Assembly: GCF_019880545.1 (NCBI RefSeq)
Contig: NZ_JAINVW010000001.1
Coordinates: forward strand, 434,001 to 498,000
Length of the DNA stretch: 64,000 nt
Direction: 5' to 3'
DNA from: Flagellimonas meishanensis
GTDB taxonomy: Bacteria; Bacteroidota; Bacteroidia; Flavobacteriales; Flavobacteriaceae
In this document: positions 1 to 9,200 of the stretch, in pieces
Layout of the letters: each line of letters starts with the position of its first letter
Numbering within the stretch: the stretch's first letter is position 1
Notes under the pieces: generated by a model
Databases searched by the model: none
What the model was told of the DNA's origin: nothing
The model's input: the letters and a program-made list of their open reading frames with translations, nothing else
Position numbers and translations under genes: made by a program

Positions 1-1
1 A

Positions 2-445
2 ATAGCCTCGCTGATCGCATTGATTGCCGGTATTTATGGTGCCATACATTTTTCCTATATCACGGGCGAATATCTTTCACAGCACTTTGATTGGGGCGAA
101 CAATATGTGAAGGTGGCTGCCTTCCTCATTACCTTTTTCCTTATTGTGATTGCAGTTGGCTTTGCCGGAAAGTTTTTGACCAAAATTGCTGATTTTGCCA
201 TGTTGGGACTGTTGAACAAAATAGCTGGGGGCATTTTCGGAGCGCTTAAAGTGGCAATCATCGTGGGGGCCTTGCTCATTTTTTTTGAGCGGTTGACGGG
301 CCCTTTCGACATCATAAATGATGAGACAAAAAAGGAATCCGTCTTTTATGGGCCTGTAAAAGAGATCGGAGCTTTTGTTTTTTCCATGGTTCTTGAGAAG
401 GAAGAGCCCAAAGTTCAGGAAGAAATCAACCAACAGATTATATGA
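2..445 (+). CDS. CvpA family membrane protein (5' end outside window)
   Basis: Inner-membrane protein of the CvpA (colicin V production) family, whose molecular role is poorly defined. The frame is open from base 2, so the first 20 or so residues lie upstream of the window; the TTG at 20 is internal, because in-frame residues before it (IASLIALIAG) continue the hydrophobic first helix typical of the family. About three further hydrophobic segments follow, one with the family-like stretch VGFAGKFLTKIADFAMLG. The C-terminus is charged (KEEPKVQEE) and presumably cytoplasmic. A short ORF begins inside its stop codon through an ATGA overlap. Family assignment is fairly secure; function is not. Confidence 0.8.
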   Translation: MASLIALIAGIYGAIHFSYITGEYLSQHFDWGEQYVKVAAFLITFFLIVIAVGFAGKFLTKIADFAMLGLLNKIAGGIFGALKVAIIVGALLIFFERLTGPFDIINDETKKESVFYGPVKEIGAFVFSMVLEKEEPKVQEEINQQII

Positions 446-573
446 AAGGTGTCCTTTCATCGATGAATGGCATCGGCCCCTGCTCCAAAATAGCACTTAA
501 TCGTGCCAATGCTGCCGTTCAACGTGGGAATGTGACCTCCTGTGGAAATTCTATGGACCAACCCAAGCTCTAA
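442..573 (+). CDS. Possible 43-residue ORF overlapping the cvpA stop
   Basis: Begins at an ATG overlapping the stop of the CvpA gene (ATGA) and reads 43 codons to TAA. The peptide is polar, contains two cysteines (residues 14 and 34) and shows no signal peptide or membrane segment. I recognise no family. The overlap geometry resembles translational coupling but can arise by chance, and the peptide could equally be a remnant of a decayed downstream gene. The remaining bases to 634 show no other feature. Low confidence. Confidence 0.2.
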   Translation: MKGVLSSMNGIGPCSKIALNRANAAVQRGNVTSCGNSMDQPKL

Positions 574-634
574 TTTAGATTAGCCACGAGAACATTTGGG
601 ATTTTAGAACAAATCCCGCGAACACTATTGAAAG

Positions 635-1147
635 ATGAAACGATTGATTGGCGCATTCTTCGTGATTGCCTTATTGATGGGGTTTAGCATGTGCAGTACC
701 TCATCTCCACAGGAAGAGGAAAAAGAGCTTACCGAGGCCCTTTCGGAAAATGAAAAAGTGGCCATTGAACCTGCCCAGATGGAAGCAAATTTGTTGGGGC
801 TGGTTAATGCATATCGTAGTTCCATTGGTGCCTCCCCACTAGAAAACAGTCCCACTTCCTACAAATATGCCCAAGAGCATAACGATTACATGATTTCCAA
901 GAACAGTTTGAGCCACGACAATTTTGAGGAAAGGGCTTCCAAGATTGCGGAAGAGACCAACGCCAAGTCCGTTTCGGAAAATGTGGCCCGTTTCTATATC
1001 ACGGCCGAGAAGGCGTTGGACGGTTGGTTGAACAGTCCCTCCCACAAGGCGGCTTTGGAGGGCAATTACACCCATACCACCTTGGGCATTCAGCTCGATA
1101 AATCCGGCAGGCCCTATTTTACCCAGATTTTTATCCTGGTGGAATAG
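635..1147 (+). CDS. Secreted CAP-domain (YkwD/SCP-like) protein
   Basis: 170-residue exported protein with an N-terminal hydrophobic signal (residues 1-20) ending near a cysteine (GFSMC). The lipobox is imperfect, so it may be a lipoprotein or simply cleaved. Residues 50-168 form a CAP domain: LVNAYRSSIGASPL, then HNDYMISKNSLSHDNF with the two conserved histidines, SENVA, and WLNSPSHKAALEG followed by THTTLGIQ. Bacterial CAP proteins are extracellular or periplasmic and of mostly unknown activity. It stands alone, and a clear terminator follows it at 1172-1202. The family is certain from the motif order; the role is unknown. Confidence 0.85.
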   Translation: MKRLIGAFFVIALLMGFSMCSTSSPQEEEKELTEALSENEKVAIEPAQMEANLLGLVNAYRSSIGASPLENSPTSYKYAQEHNDYMISKNSLSHDNFEERASKIAEETNAKSVSENVARFYITAEKALDGWLNSPSHKAALEGNYTHTTLGIQLDKSGRPYFTQIFILVE

Positions 1148-1171
1148 GTGTTTGTTTCAGTGCATAGATTT

Positions 1172-1202
1172 AAGGGCCAGTTTCTTTAAGCTGGCCTTTT
1201 TT
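1172..1202 (+). terminator. Intrinsic terminator after CAP-domain gene
   Basis: Stem GGCCAG...CTGGCC with flanking A/T pairs, a loop of about 10 bases and a run of six T. It ends the CAP-domain transcript before haaO. Confidence 0.75.
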
Positions 1203-1259
1203 CTGTTTTGTTGTATGTTGCCACCGAGGTTTTTTTTACCTTTCCTGAAATGTTTGTTT

Positions 1260-1802
1260 ATGGCAATAAGGGCTCCATTTAACCTACATCGGTGGATTGA
1301 GGAGAATCGCGATTCCCTAAAACCCCCCGTGGGCAATAAAAATCTTTATAAAGATGCCGATGACTACATTGTAATGGTCGTTGCAGGACCCAATGCCAGA
1401 AAGGACTACCATTACAACGAGACCGAAGAGCTTTTTTACCAATTGGAGGGAAACATCGAGGTCCATATTCAGGAAGATGGCAAGAAAAAAACAATGAAGC
1501 TGGGTCCTGGAGACATGTACCTGCATCCCGCCAAGGTTCCCCATTCTCCTGTACGCCACAAAGGATCCATCGGTTTGGTCGTGGAGCGGAAAAGAGCCGA
1601 TATGAATGTGGATGATGGATTGCTCTGGTTTTGTGACAACTGCAACCACAAACTTTATGAAGCCTACTTCACGCTTCATGACATTGAAAAGGATTTTTTG
1701 GCACACTTTGAACATTTCTATGGTTCTGAAGAATTGAGAACCTGCGACAATTGTGGCACGGTGATGCCTGTTGATGAACGTTTTATAGCAAAGAAAGAAT
1801 GA
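1260..1802 (+). CDS. nbaC: 3-hydroxyanthranilate 3,4-dioxygenase
   Basis: Cytosolic non-heme Fe(II) dioxygenase that opens the ring of 3-hydroxyanthranilate in the kynurenine route of tryptophan breakdown and quinolinate formation. I set the start at the ATG at 1260 (MAIRAPFNL), giving 180 residues; the longer frame from 1152 runs back through the upstream terminator. The iron ligands fall at H51, E57 and H95, and the two CxxC pairs of the rubredoxin-like site at C125/C128 and C162/C165, matching the numbering of characterised bacterial enzymes. It overlaps the next gene by 4 bases. The alternative symbol haaO is used for animals. No other kynurenine-pathway gene is in view. Confidence 0.95.
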   Translation: MAIRAPFNLHRWIEENRDSLKPPVGNKNLYKDADDYIVMVVAGPNARKDYHYNETEELFYQLEGNIEVHIQEDGKKKTMKLGPGDMYLHPAKVPHSPVRHKGSIGLVVERKRADMNVDDGLLWFCDNCNHKLYEAYFTLHDIEKDFLAHFEHFYGSEELRTCDNCGTVMPVDERFIAKKE

Positions 1803-2173
1803 TACTATTACTAGCCAAGATTATCGTAATGATTGTGGCCTTGCTCCACATATACTTTTTATGGTTGGAGATGTTTGCCTGGACCACAAAAGCAAAAAAA
1901 GTGTTTCGCAATTTTCCTGAGGATTTGTTCGAACCCACCAAAACGCTTGCAGCAAACCAAGGGCTCTACAACGGTTTTTTGGCAGTTGGACTCATTTGGT
2001 CCTTGCTGATCCAGGATGCCCACTGGCAGGTATATGTGGCGCTATTCTTCCTTGGCTGTGTGGCCGTGGCCGGCATCTATGGTGCCCTTACCGCTTCCAA
2101 GAAAATTTTTACCGTTCAGGCGCTTCCAGCATTGATAGGAATACTGCTTTTTTTACTGCATCATTTGGCATAA
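1799..2173 (+). CDS. DUF1304 family small membrane protein
   Basis: 124 residues, almost entirely four hydrophobic helices (about residues 2-25, 55-70, 75-95 and 105-122), with the family-like motif HIYFLWLEMFAW at the first helix and ANQGLYNGFLAVGL in the middle. DUF1304 proteins are uncharacterised inner-membrane proteins. Its ATG overlaps the end of the dioxygenase gene by 4 bases, so the two are probably translated together. Whether that reflects transport or export of a kynurenine-pathway intermediate is only a guess. The family is well supported; the function is unknown. Confidence 0.85.
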   Translation: MILLLAKIIVMIVALLHIYFLWLEMFAWTTKAKKVFRNFPEDLFEPTKTLAANQGLYNGFLAVGLIWSLLIQDAHWQVYVALFFLGCVAVAGIYGALTASKKIFTVQALPALIGILLFLLHHLA

Positions 2174-2200
2174 ACCCCTCAGTCTCTTCTGGAATATTCG

Positions 2201-2208
2201 TAGCTTTG
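2201..2208 (+). promoter_or_regulatory. -7 element TAGCTTTG upstream of aldehyde dehydrogenase
   Basis: Perfect match to the Bacteroidota -7 consensus TAnnTTTG, 35 bases before the ATG of the next gene. No TTG sits at the usual 17-23 base distance upstream, so only half of the promoter is recognisable. Confidence 0.45.
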
Positions 2209-2243
2209 CGAAAATTTAACAATAAACATTCAAAAAGTTATAA

Positions 2244-3797
2244 ATGTCAAATATCGCAGCTTCTTTTGGTATCAATAAGGCCCTGGAACAACTTGGGGTA
2301 AAAGAAACCAACTTGGGAACTTCCACCGGTTCCAAATTCTTTGGCGCGGGCGAAACCATAGCGTCATACTCTCCGGTTGATGGAGCGCTTATTGCCAAGG
2401 TTACCACAACAACCCCAGAGGATTATGAAAAGGTGATGACAAGCGCCACCGAGGCTTTCAAGGAGTGGCGTGCGGTTCCAGCTCCCCAAAGGGGAGAAAT
2501 TGTCAGACAATTTGGCGAAAAGCTACGTGAACTTAAAGAGCCTTTGGGGAAATTGGTTTCCTACGAAATGGGAAAATCCTACCAGGAAGGTTTGGGCGAA
2601 GTACAGGAAATGATAGATATATGTGATTTTGCAGTGGGCCTTTCCCGTCAGTTGCACGGATTGACCATGCACTCCGAACGCCCTGGTCACCGAATGTACG
2701 AGCAGTATCACCCCCTTGGTGTAGTGGGCATCATCTCGGCCTTTAATTTTCCAGTGGCCGTTTGGTCGTGGAACACTGCATTGGCTTGGGTATGTGGCGA
2801 TGTTTGCGTTTGGAAACCTTCCGAAAAAGCTCCCATTTGTGGCATTGCCTGCCAAAACATCATTGCCGATGTTCTTAAAAAGAACAACCTTCCCGAAGGA
2901 ATTTCCTGCCTCATCAACGGTGATTACAAGGTGGGTGAACTTATGACCAACGACAAGCGCATTCCGCTGGTATCCGCTACCGGTTCCATAAGAATGGGAA
3001 AAATCGTTGCCCAAAAGGTAGCCGCCCGACTTGGCAAATCCCTCTTGGAACTTGGTGGGAACAATGCGATAATTGTCACCCCTGATGCTGATATCAAAAT
3101 GACCGTGATCGGTGCTGTTTTCGGAGCAGTGGGTACAGCGGGTCAACGTTGTACCTCAACCCGAAGACTGATCATCCATGAATCCATTTATGATCAGGTC
3201 AAAAATGCCATTGTTGATGCTTATAAGCAGCTTAAAATTGGCAACCCTTTGGACCAAAACAACCATGTAGGCCCGTTAATCGACACCGATGCTGTGAACA
3301 TGTATGAAAAAGCGCTTCAAAAGGCACAAAAAGAAGGAGGCAATATTTTGGTGGCTGGTGGTGTGCTAAAAGGTGAGGGCTATGAGAGCGGATGCTATGT
3401 AAAACCCGCCATCGTGGAGGCTGAAAATTCCTTTGAAATTGTTCAGGAGGAAACATTTGCCCCCATTCTATATGTATTGAAGTACACTGGAGATGTTGAA
3501 AACGCCATTGCCCAGCAAAATGGGGTGGTTCAAGGTCTATCCTCCGCCATTATGACCAATAATCTTAGTGAGGCTGAACGGTTTTTGTCCGCTGCCGGGA
3601 GTGATTGTGGTATTGCCAACGTAAATATTGGAACCTCGGGTGCCGAAATTGGCGGTGCCTTTGGTGGTGAAAAAGAAACCGGGGGAGGCCGTGAAAGCGG
3701 TTCGGATGCCTGGAAAATTTATATGCGTAGGCAAACCAACACCATCAACTATACCACGGAGCTGCCACTGGCCCAGGGCATTAAGTTTGATCTATAA
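2244..3797 (+). CDS. ALDH7-type aldehyde dehydrogenase (aminoadipate-semialdehyde dehydrogenase)
   Basis: 517-residue cytosolic NAD(P)-dependent dehydrogenase of the ALDH7 (antiquitin) subfamily, which oxidises alpha-aminoadipate semialdehyde/piperideine-6-carboxylate in lysine degradation. The general-base glutamate is E269 in LLELGGNN and the catalytic cysteine C303 in GQRCTSTRRL. The segment SRQLHGLTMHSERPGHRM and the C-terminal GGEKETGGGRESGSDAW region resemble ALDH7 rather than betaine- or succinate-semialdehyde enzymes. It has its own -7 box and a terminator behind it, so it is a single-gene unit. The neighbouring 3-hydroxyanthranilate dioxygenase suggests amino-acid catabolism in general, but a direct pathway link is not shown. 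Confidence 0.9.
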   Translation: MSNIAASFGINKALEQLGVKETNLGTSTGSKFFGAGETIASYSPVDGALIAKVTTTTPEDYEKVMTSATEAFKEWRAVPAPQRGEIVRQFGEKLRELKEPLGKLVSYEMGKSYQEGLGEVQEMIDICDFAVGLSRQLHGLTMHSERPGHRMYEQYHPLGVVGIISAFNFPVAVWSWNTALAWVCGDVCVWKPSEKAPICGIACQNIIADVLKKNNLPEGISCLINGDYKVGELMTNDKRIPLVSATGSIRMGKIVAQKVAARLGKSLLELGGNNAIIVTPDADIKMTVIGAVFGAVGTAGQRCTSTRRLIIHESIYDQVKNAIVDAYKQLKIGNPLDQNNHVGPLIDTDAVNMYEKALQKAQKEGGNILVAGGVLKGEGYESGCYVKPAIVEAENSFEIVQEETFAPILYVLKYTGDVENAIAQQNGVVQGLSSAIMTNNLSEAERFLSAAGSDCGIANVNIGTSGAEIGGAFGGEKETGGGRESGSDAWKIYMRRQTNTINYTTELPLAQGIKFDL

Positions 3798-3804
3798 AAA
3801 AGAC

Positions 3805-3848
3805 AGACCGCCATTCTTGATGAACAAAGAATCGGCGGTCTCTTTAAA
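3805..3848 (+). terminator. Terminator-like hairpin after aldehyde dehydrogenase
   Basis: Stem AGACCGCC...GGCGGTCT extended inward by ATTCT/AGAAT, followed by a short T/A stretch. It begins a few bases after the stop codon. Confidence 0.65.
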
Positions 3849-3880
3849 ACCAACTTAACTAACTCAAACTTAATTTGAAT

Positions 3881-3925
3881 AAACCCTATTCCAATGCCGG
3901 AACTTGGTCGGGAGAAATAGGGTTT
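3881..3925. repeat. Perfect 10-bp inverted repeat in the 3798-4155 intergenic region
   Basis: AAACCCTATT at 3881-3890 pairs perfectly with AATAGGGTTT at 3916-3925 across a 25-base loop that contains a second GC-rich part. It is not followed by a long T tract. It could be a second weak terminator, an mRNA-stabilising hairpin or part of a small RNA. The rest of the 358-base gap, to 4155, is AT-rich and presumably holds the promoter of the next gene, but I see no clear consensus box. Confidence 0.4.
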
Positions 3926-4155
3926 CTTACCTAATATTTAATGCAAATTTCTGCATATTGAAAACAGGTTGTATCGGTCAGCGTATGAGTGGTAACAAAA
4001 AATGTGTGATCGGTATGTATTGGCCACTTTTTTGTATTGCCCCTTTTCTGATAGGTTCCTAGCACATATAATTACCTCATTTTCCATAAGTTAAATCTAA
4101 TTTTTTTTAAGATTTTTTTAATAAATTAGGAGAACGGAATCCCTATCAACCTCCC

Positions 4156-4713
4156 ATGAAAAAGCAGTCATCCTATTTATTGGGAATATTGGTGACCATT
4201 GTGGTTGGAACAGTGCTGTACATAAACTATTGCAGTACATGCGCCGCACCAGAAAATTCAAAGGTGGTTGAAGCGCAAACAGACCAGCTTAAAAAAACTC
4301 AGTCACCATTCCACCCGTTTTCCGTTAATGATGATTCGTACATGCTGGACATTGAGGACAACTTTAGCTTCAATTCATCTGAGCCCTCTTTTATGATGCC
4401 ACTCTCGGATCAGTTAAAGAAGGGTGTTGAAGACCTAAAAAACTATTTGGGATCGCATCCTGACAAAATGGTCCAAGTTACCGGGCTGTACGCAAAAGGA
4501 GAGACAAACAATTCTGATTTTGTCAATCTGGGCGTTGCAAGGGCCAATTCTGTCAAAAACCATCTTGTGATGAATGGAATTTCCGTAGACCAAATCCAAA
4601 CGGATGGGAAATTGGACGGGAAATTGAAACCCTTGGACAATGTCCTTTTTGGACCTATTTTCTTTCAACTTTCAGAAAGAGATCCTATCGAAAATGATTC
4701 TGAACCGAACTAA
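4156..4713 (+). CDS. OmpA-like domain protein, degenerate peptidoglycan-binding site
   Basis: 185 residues: an N-terminal membrane anchor (about residues 7-25, followed by two cysteines), a polar linker, and a C-terminal OmpA-like fold at about 75-175. The helix pattern ARANSVKNHLVMNGISVDQI matches the R-A-x-x-V-x-x-x-L segment of OmpA C-terminal domains. The usual GHTD motif carrying the peptidoglycan-binding Asp is replaced by GLYAKGE, so binding of meso-diaminopimelate may be lost. The gene directly precedes a membrane-anchored helix-hairpin-helix protein, with a 10-base gap between the stop and the next ATG, and the two probably form an operon. Function unknown. Confidence 0.6.
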   Translation: MKKQSSYLLGILVTIVVGTVLYINYCSTCAAPENSKVVEAQTDQLKKTQSPFHPFSVNDDSYMLDIEDNFSFNSSEPSFMMPLSDQLKKGVEDLKNYLGSHPDKMVQVTGLYAKGETNNSDFVNLGVARANSVKNHLVMNGISVDQIQTDGKLDGKLKPLDNVLFGPIFFQLSERDPIENDSEPN

Positions 4714-4723
4714 AACAATTATC

Positions 4724-5284
4724 ATGAATACTGAAAATATTGCTATATGGTGCTGGTTAATTCCCATATTAATTGGTGTAATCGCAGCCTTATTGGGTTA
4801 TTATTTGGGAAAGTCAAGTGTTTCACAAAAAGTGGGCTCCAATGAAAACCTGAAAGCCCTGGAAGTGGACAATGCCAGACTGAAAACGGAATTGGACATC
4901 TGTCGGAAAAAAATGGATGCGTTGGACAAAACGAGCAAGGCAGATTCCCCCGTGTCCTCACGAGTGTCCAAGCAAACACCGCCCCAATTTGATGCGGTAG
5001 CGGCCAAGGCCGCCCTTGGTAAAAAAATCAAACAGGACGACCTGAAGATTGTTGAGGGAATTGGTCCCAAGATCGAGGGCTTGTTTCACAAGTTTGGAAT
5101 AAAAACTTGGAAAGCCCTCTCCGAGATCTCAACGGATAAATGCCAGGAAGTTCTGGATTCTGGAGGAGATCGGTATCGAATCCACGATCCAGCCTCATGG
5201 CCCATGCAGGCCAAAATGGCGCATAAGGGACAATGGAAGGAACTCGCCAAATGGCAAGATGACCATAAAGCTGGAAAATTTTGA
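4724..5284 (+). CDS. Membrane-anchored helix-hairpin-helix protein
   Basis: 186 residues from the ATG at 4724. The longer frame from 4640 would overlap the upstream gene by 74 bases and lacks a membrane-type N-terminus, so I reject it. An N-terminal transmembrane helix (IPILIGVIAALLGYYLG) is followed by a coiled-coil-like segment, a Ser/Pro-rich linker, and a C-terminal HhH region at about 105-150 (DDLKIVEGIGPKIEGLFHKFGI) of the kind found in predicted flap-endonuclease-like and ribosomal L21-like HhH proteins. The HhH motif usually contacts nucleic acid, but a membrane anchor makes the role unclear. The gene converges with the phosphatase gene only 10 bases away. Confidence 0.7.
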   Translation: MNTENIAIWCWLIPILIGVIAALLGYYLGKSSVSQKVGSNENLKALEVDNARLKTELDICRKKMDALDKTSKADSPVSSRVSKQTPPQFDAVAAKAALGKKIKQDDLKIVEGIGPKIEGLFHKFGIKTWKALSEISTDKCQEVLDSGGDRYRIHDPASWPMQAKMAHKGQWKELAKWQDDHKAGKF

Positions 5285-5294
5285 CCTGAGCGGT

Positions 5295-6020
5295 CTAATT
5301 ACGTCCCCTTTCTCCGGGATACAACGTATGGACAGGATCGCTCTGCCAAAATTCCTTGGTGTCCACATCCATCATGGTAAGGCACCCTTTGAAGGCCGCC
5401 CCGGTATCCAAGTTCCATACATTGGCGCCCCGTTGTGGTGTTGCCAGCCCATTTTTTGATATGGGCGTATGGCCGATGAAAATCTCACTGTAATGCGTCA
5501 ATCTTTTTGGAAAGTTCTTGTCCTCGGTTTTTAAATTGGGGTCTACGGCATTGGCCAATTCCCACAAAGTTCTGTCCCAATAGAACAACTGCTCAAAATA
5601 TTCAAATTCTATTCCTTTGAGATTGGTATACCCTGCATGTACAAAAAGCCTATGGGCGTCGTCCAAGTAATGGTTCCTTAGCTCGGAATAAAAAATTAGA
5701 TGGGAATCCCACTCCTCTCTTTCTGCATTCATATAGGAGCTTTTTGTAGCAGTGCCGCCGTGTGCCAACCATTGCGGGTTCTCCTTTTGAGTCAGTAGCC
5801 ATTCACGGCAAAGCTCATCATGGTTGCCACGAATAAACGTGCAGTTGTGCGTTTTCTTCAGATCGATCAAAAAATCGATGGTCTCCACAGCGGTACTCCA
5901 TCCGTCCACATAATCCCCTAAAAAAATAAGATGGTCTTTGGGGTCCACATCAGCATGAACCAGTAATTGCTCCAGTGCCCGCAAACCCGAATGGACATCC
6001 CCAATAGCTAAGGTCCTCAT
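5295..6020 (-). CDS. PrpA/ApaH-like metallophosphoesterase
   Basis: 241-residue cytosolic phosphatase of the PPP/calcineurin-like superfamily. All metal-binding blocks are present: GDVHSG at residue 7, GDYVDGWS near 51, RGNHDE near 84, a later histidine in FVHAGYTN and the GHTP motif near 193. Bacterial members act as serine/threonine protein phosphatases or diadenosine tetraphosphatases, and the sequence alone does not separate these. It is monocistronic, with its start facing a 187-base AT-rich gap shared with the divergent secreted-protein gene. I could not identify a consensus promoter for either. Confidence 0.85.
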   Translation of the reverse strand: MRTLAIGDVHSGLRALEQLLVHADVDPKDHLIFLGDYVDGWSTAVETIDFLIDLKKTHNCTFIRGNHDELCREWLLTQKENPQWLAHGGTATKSSYMNAEREEWDSHLIFYSELRNHYLDDAHRLFVHAGYTNLKGIEFEYFEQLFYWDRTLWELANAVDPNLKTEDKNFPKRLTHYSEIFIGHTPISKNGLATPQRGANVWNLDTGAAFKGCLTMMDVDTKEFWQSDPVHTLYPGERGRN

Positions 6021-6207
6021 CGTGAATTTTTCACAATTATACGCAACAAAAAACAGTCTGTTCCTAAAATGAATTCCAAAGTTGCATACAGCATTTTCAT
6101 TTGGCTTTTCTTAACCATGTATTTCATCGATTTTTGTAGGAATAACAAACTATTGGCATTGTTTTTTTACTATATTGATTAGCTAATTCATTTTAATCGA
6201 CCTCTAT

Positions 6208-9200
6208 ATGAAAAAATCTCTACTCACTAAACCCTTGTTTTCTTTTTTGGCTTGTTTTTCCCTGATCGCTTCCGGGGTTCAAGCGCAAGAATTGAAAAGA
6301 ACTCATGACGATTCGCACCAAAAGGGACATAACCTGTACAAGCAATCGAAAATTTACGATAGCAAAGTAGGTCCTGTAGGTGCGGCACCCAAAGCTCCAG
6401 GTGATCGGGCCCTTGACCGGTTGGCCTATGAGTTTAGGCAGACCCAAGATCCATTCACCAAAAAAATTCCTGAGAACATCCGTTTGTTGGAGGCCAAATT
6501 CTCTGAGAGAATAGATTCAACGGACATTCAACTTCAAATGTCCAAATCCTATGGCGCAGAGGCCAAGAAAAAGAGCTACTTCTATTTTAGAAACCGTGGC
6601 CCTTTCAATGTTGGCGGCAGAACGAGGGCATTGGCGTTGGACATGCAAAATGAGAACACGATACTTGCAGGGGGGGTCTCCGGGGGTCTTTGGCGGTCTA
6701 CAAATGCCGGGCAAACTTGGCGCAGGGTCACAAGAAAAAATCAGGGGCCCAGTGTAACCTCAATTGTCCAGGATCCAAGAAAAAACCGTCAAAATATTTG
6801 GTACTATGCTTCTGGAGAACGCTATGGAAACTCGGCAAGTGCCCCGGGTGCGTTTTATCAAGGTACGGGTATCTACAAATCGTTCAACAACGGAAGAACT
6901 TGGTTCGAAATGCGAAACACCACGGACAATGATGTCACTTCCTTTTCTTCTTTTGATCTGATTAACAGTTTGGCGGTACATCCCCAAACCGGCGATGTGT
7001 TTGCGGCGACCTTTGATGGCCTGTTCAGGTCTCAAAATGGCGCAAGGTCTTTTGAGGAAGTCCTTCCCAGCGGGTTCGACAGTCAAACAGAGGTGCTCAT
7101 CACCCCTAACGGCACTGTATATGCCACCGTGGATATTTTTGGTGGGGACAATGCCGGTTTTTATACTTCGCAAGATGGAAGTACCTGGACCAACATTACC
7201 CCTGAGGGCATTTTCCCAGCGTATGGGAGGACGGTGATGGCCTATGACCCCTCGGATGAGAATCGAATCTATTTTTTCTCTTATGATTTGAGCAGCCTCG
7301 GAGAAGCTTTTTTATGGCGTTACCAAGCTGATGCAACGACTCCCGAGGAGCAATGGGTGGATTTGACGGCCAATCTGCCAACTTCAATTGGCGGCGTTGC
7401 CGGAAACCTGAACTTGCAGGGAGCCTACAACATGGTGATCAAAGTGCATCCTACCAATCCTGATTTAGTCTTTTTGGGCGGCACAAATCTTTATCGTTCC
7501 ACTACAGGCTTTACCACTCCGGCAGGTTTTGAGAGCTGGATTGGTGGCTATACCATTTTCAGCAATAGTTTTGCCGTTTATCCCAACCACCATCCTGATC
7601 AACACAATTTGGTGTTTTTGCCCTCCAACCCAAATAAGGCCATCTCTGCCAATGATGGGGGGGTGCGGGTCACCGAGGATATCACTATTGCGTCCGAACC
7701 GGTCAGTTGGACTTCTTTGAACAACGGCTACATTACGACTCAACCCTATGCCATTGCCATAGATCCGGAAGGTAACAGCCAGGATGTGGTTGCCGGTTTT
7801 CAGGACAATGGAACATGGTTTACCAATTCTACTAGTGGCCAAGATCCTTGGGAAGAGGACTTTGGTGGAGATGGATCTTACAATGCCATTGCCGATGGTG
7901 GTCTCACCCGCTATGTCTCGGCACAGTTCGGAAATGTGTATCGTTTCAATTTTGACGATGCAGGAACATTCATATCCTTTACCAGGGTTACACCGGCGGG
8001 TGCCAGTGGTTTTGATTTTGTGGCCCCTTTTGTTTTGGATCCCCTTAATGACAATATAATGTACATGCCCGCTGGTGATCGCATGTGGAGGAACAATAAT
8101 TTGGATGAGGTCCCTCTTTTCTCAAACGCCCCGGCAACAGTCAACTGGGTAGCGCAAGAGCAAACCGCCACACCAGATGGTTCGGTAATTACAGGTTTGG
8201 ATGTTTCTAGATTTCCTGTGGCCAACCGATTGTACTACGGCACTTCTTCCGGTATGATTTTTAAAGTTGAAAATGCCAATCTGGACGACCAAGGTGTTGA
8301 AGATATTTCTTCCGGTAAAGGATTACCTCCAGGTAACATCAATCAGATCTACGTAGACCCCAATGATTCCGACCGTGTTTTTGCCGTATTCTCGAATTAT
8401 AACATTAAGAGTCTTTTTATGAGCGAGAATGCCGGGGAAACTTGGGAAAGTATCAGCGGAAATCTCGAGGAGAGCACTGATGGAACAGGCAATGGTCCTT
8501 CGGTCAGATGGTTTGCTGTCAATGGAAATAGCAGTCTGTATTTTGTCGGTACCAGCACCGGACTTTACGTTTCTTACTACCTCAATGGTGATCGCACGCG
8601 TTGGTTCAGGGAACCTTTTGTTGTTGGCAATGTGGTTGTGCCCCAGGTGAGAACACGGAAAGATGGTTTTGTGGCCGCAGCAGCCCATGGAAATGGAATT
8701 TACAATGCCAAGTTCTTTACTTTCCCTTCTCCCGAGCCAAATTTAAGCGTGGCCTATCTATTGCCCGATCTTTTATTGCCCATTGGAAGCCCGGACAAAG
8801 AAGTGAACGTTAAAGATCTGTTTGTAAGCACGAGCAAGCGGAAGTCCATTTCAATAGAGTTGACCAATTCCAATCCAGATTTGGTTACCGCAGTATTAAG
8901 GGACGATATAATCCAACTTTCCTTTGCTCCCGATACGGAAGGATCGGCAGCAATCGGCTTGATTGCCACATTAGGTAATGAGCAAGTGGCGGAAGGTTTT
9001 ACGGTGACTTTGACGGAATTGCCCATTTATGAACAAAATGATGGAATAGTAAGTAGTAGTCCTTCCCAACTGTTTCCAGATTTTGGAGGAGCCTTGGCGC
9101 AGTCTGCCGATGATTTCATTGTTCCTGCGGAAAGTCAATGGACCATCAATAGCATTGTGGCTTTTGGAGGGGCCAACAATAGTCCTTCCTTGACCAGTGC

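Noticed and set aside
1152..1259. Longer start for 3-hydroxyanthranilate dioxygenase
   Set aside because: It includes the terminator of the upstream gene, and the iron-ligand numbering only fits the known enzymes from the ATG at 1260.
2523..3146. 207-residue frame opposite the aldehyde dehydrogenase
   Set aside because: It is antisense to a complete enzyme gene; the composition is that of a shadow frame.
4640..4723. Longer start for the HhH protein
   Set aside because: It would overlap the OmpA-like gene by 74 bases and place a non-hydrophobic extension before the signal-anchor helix.
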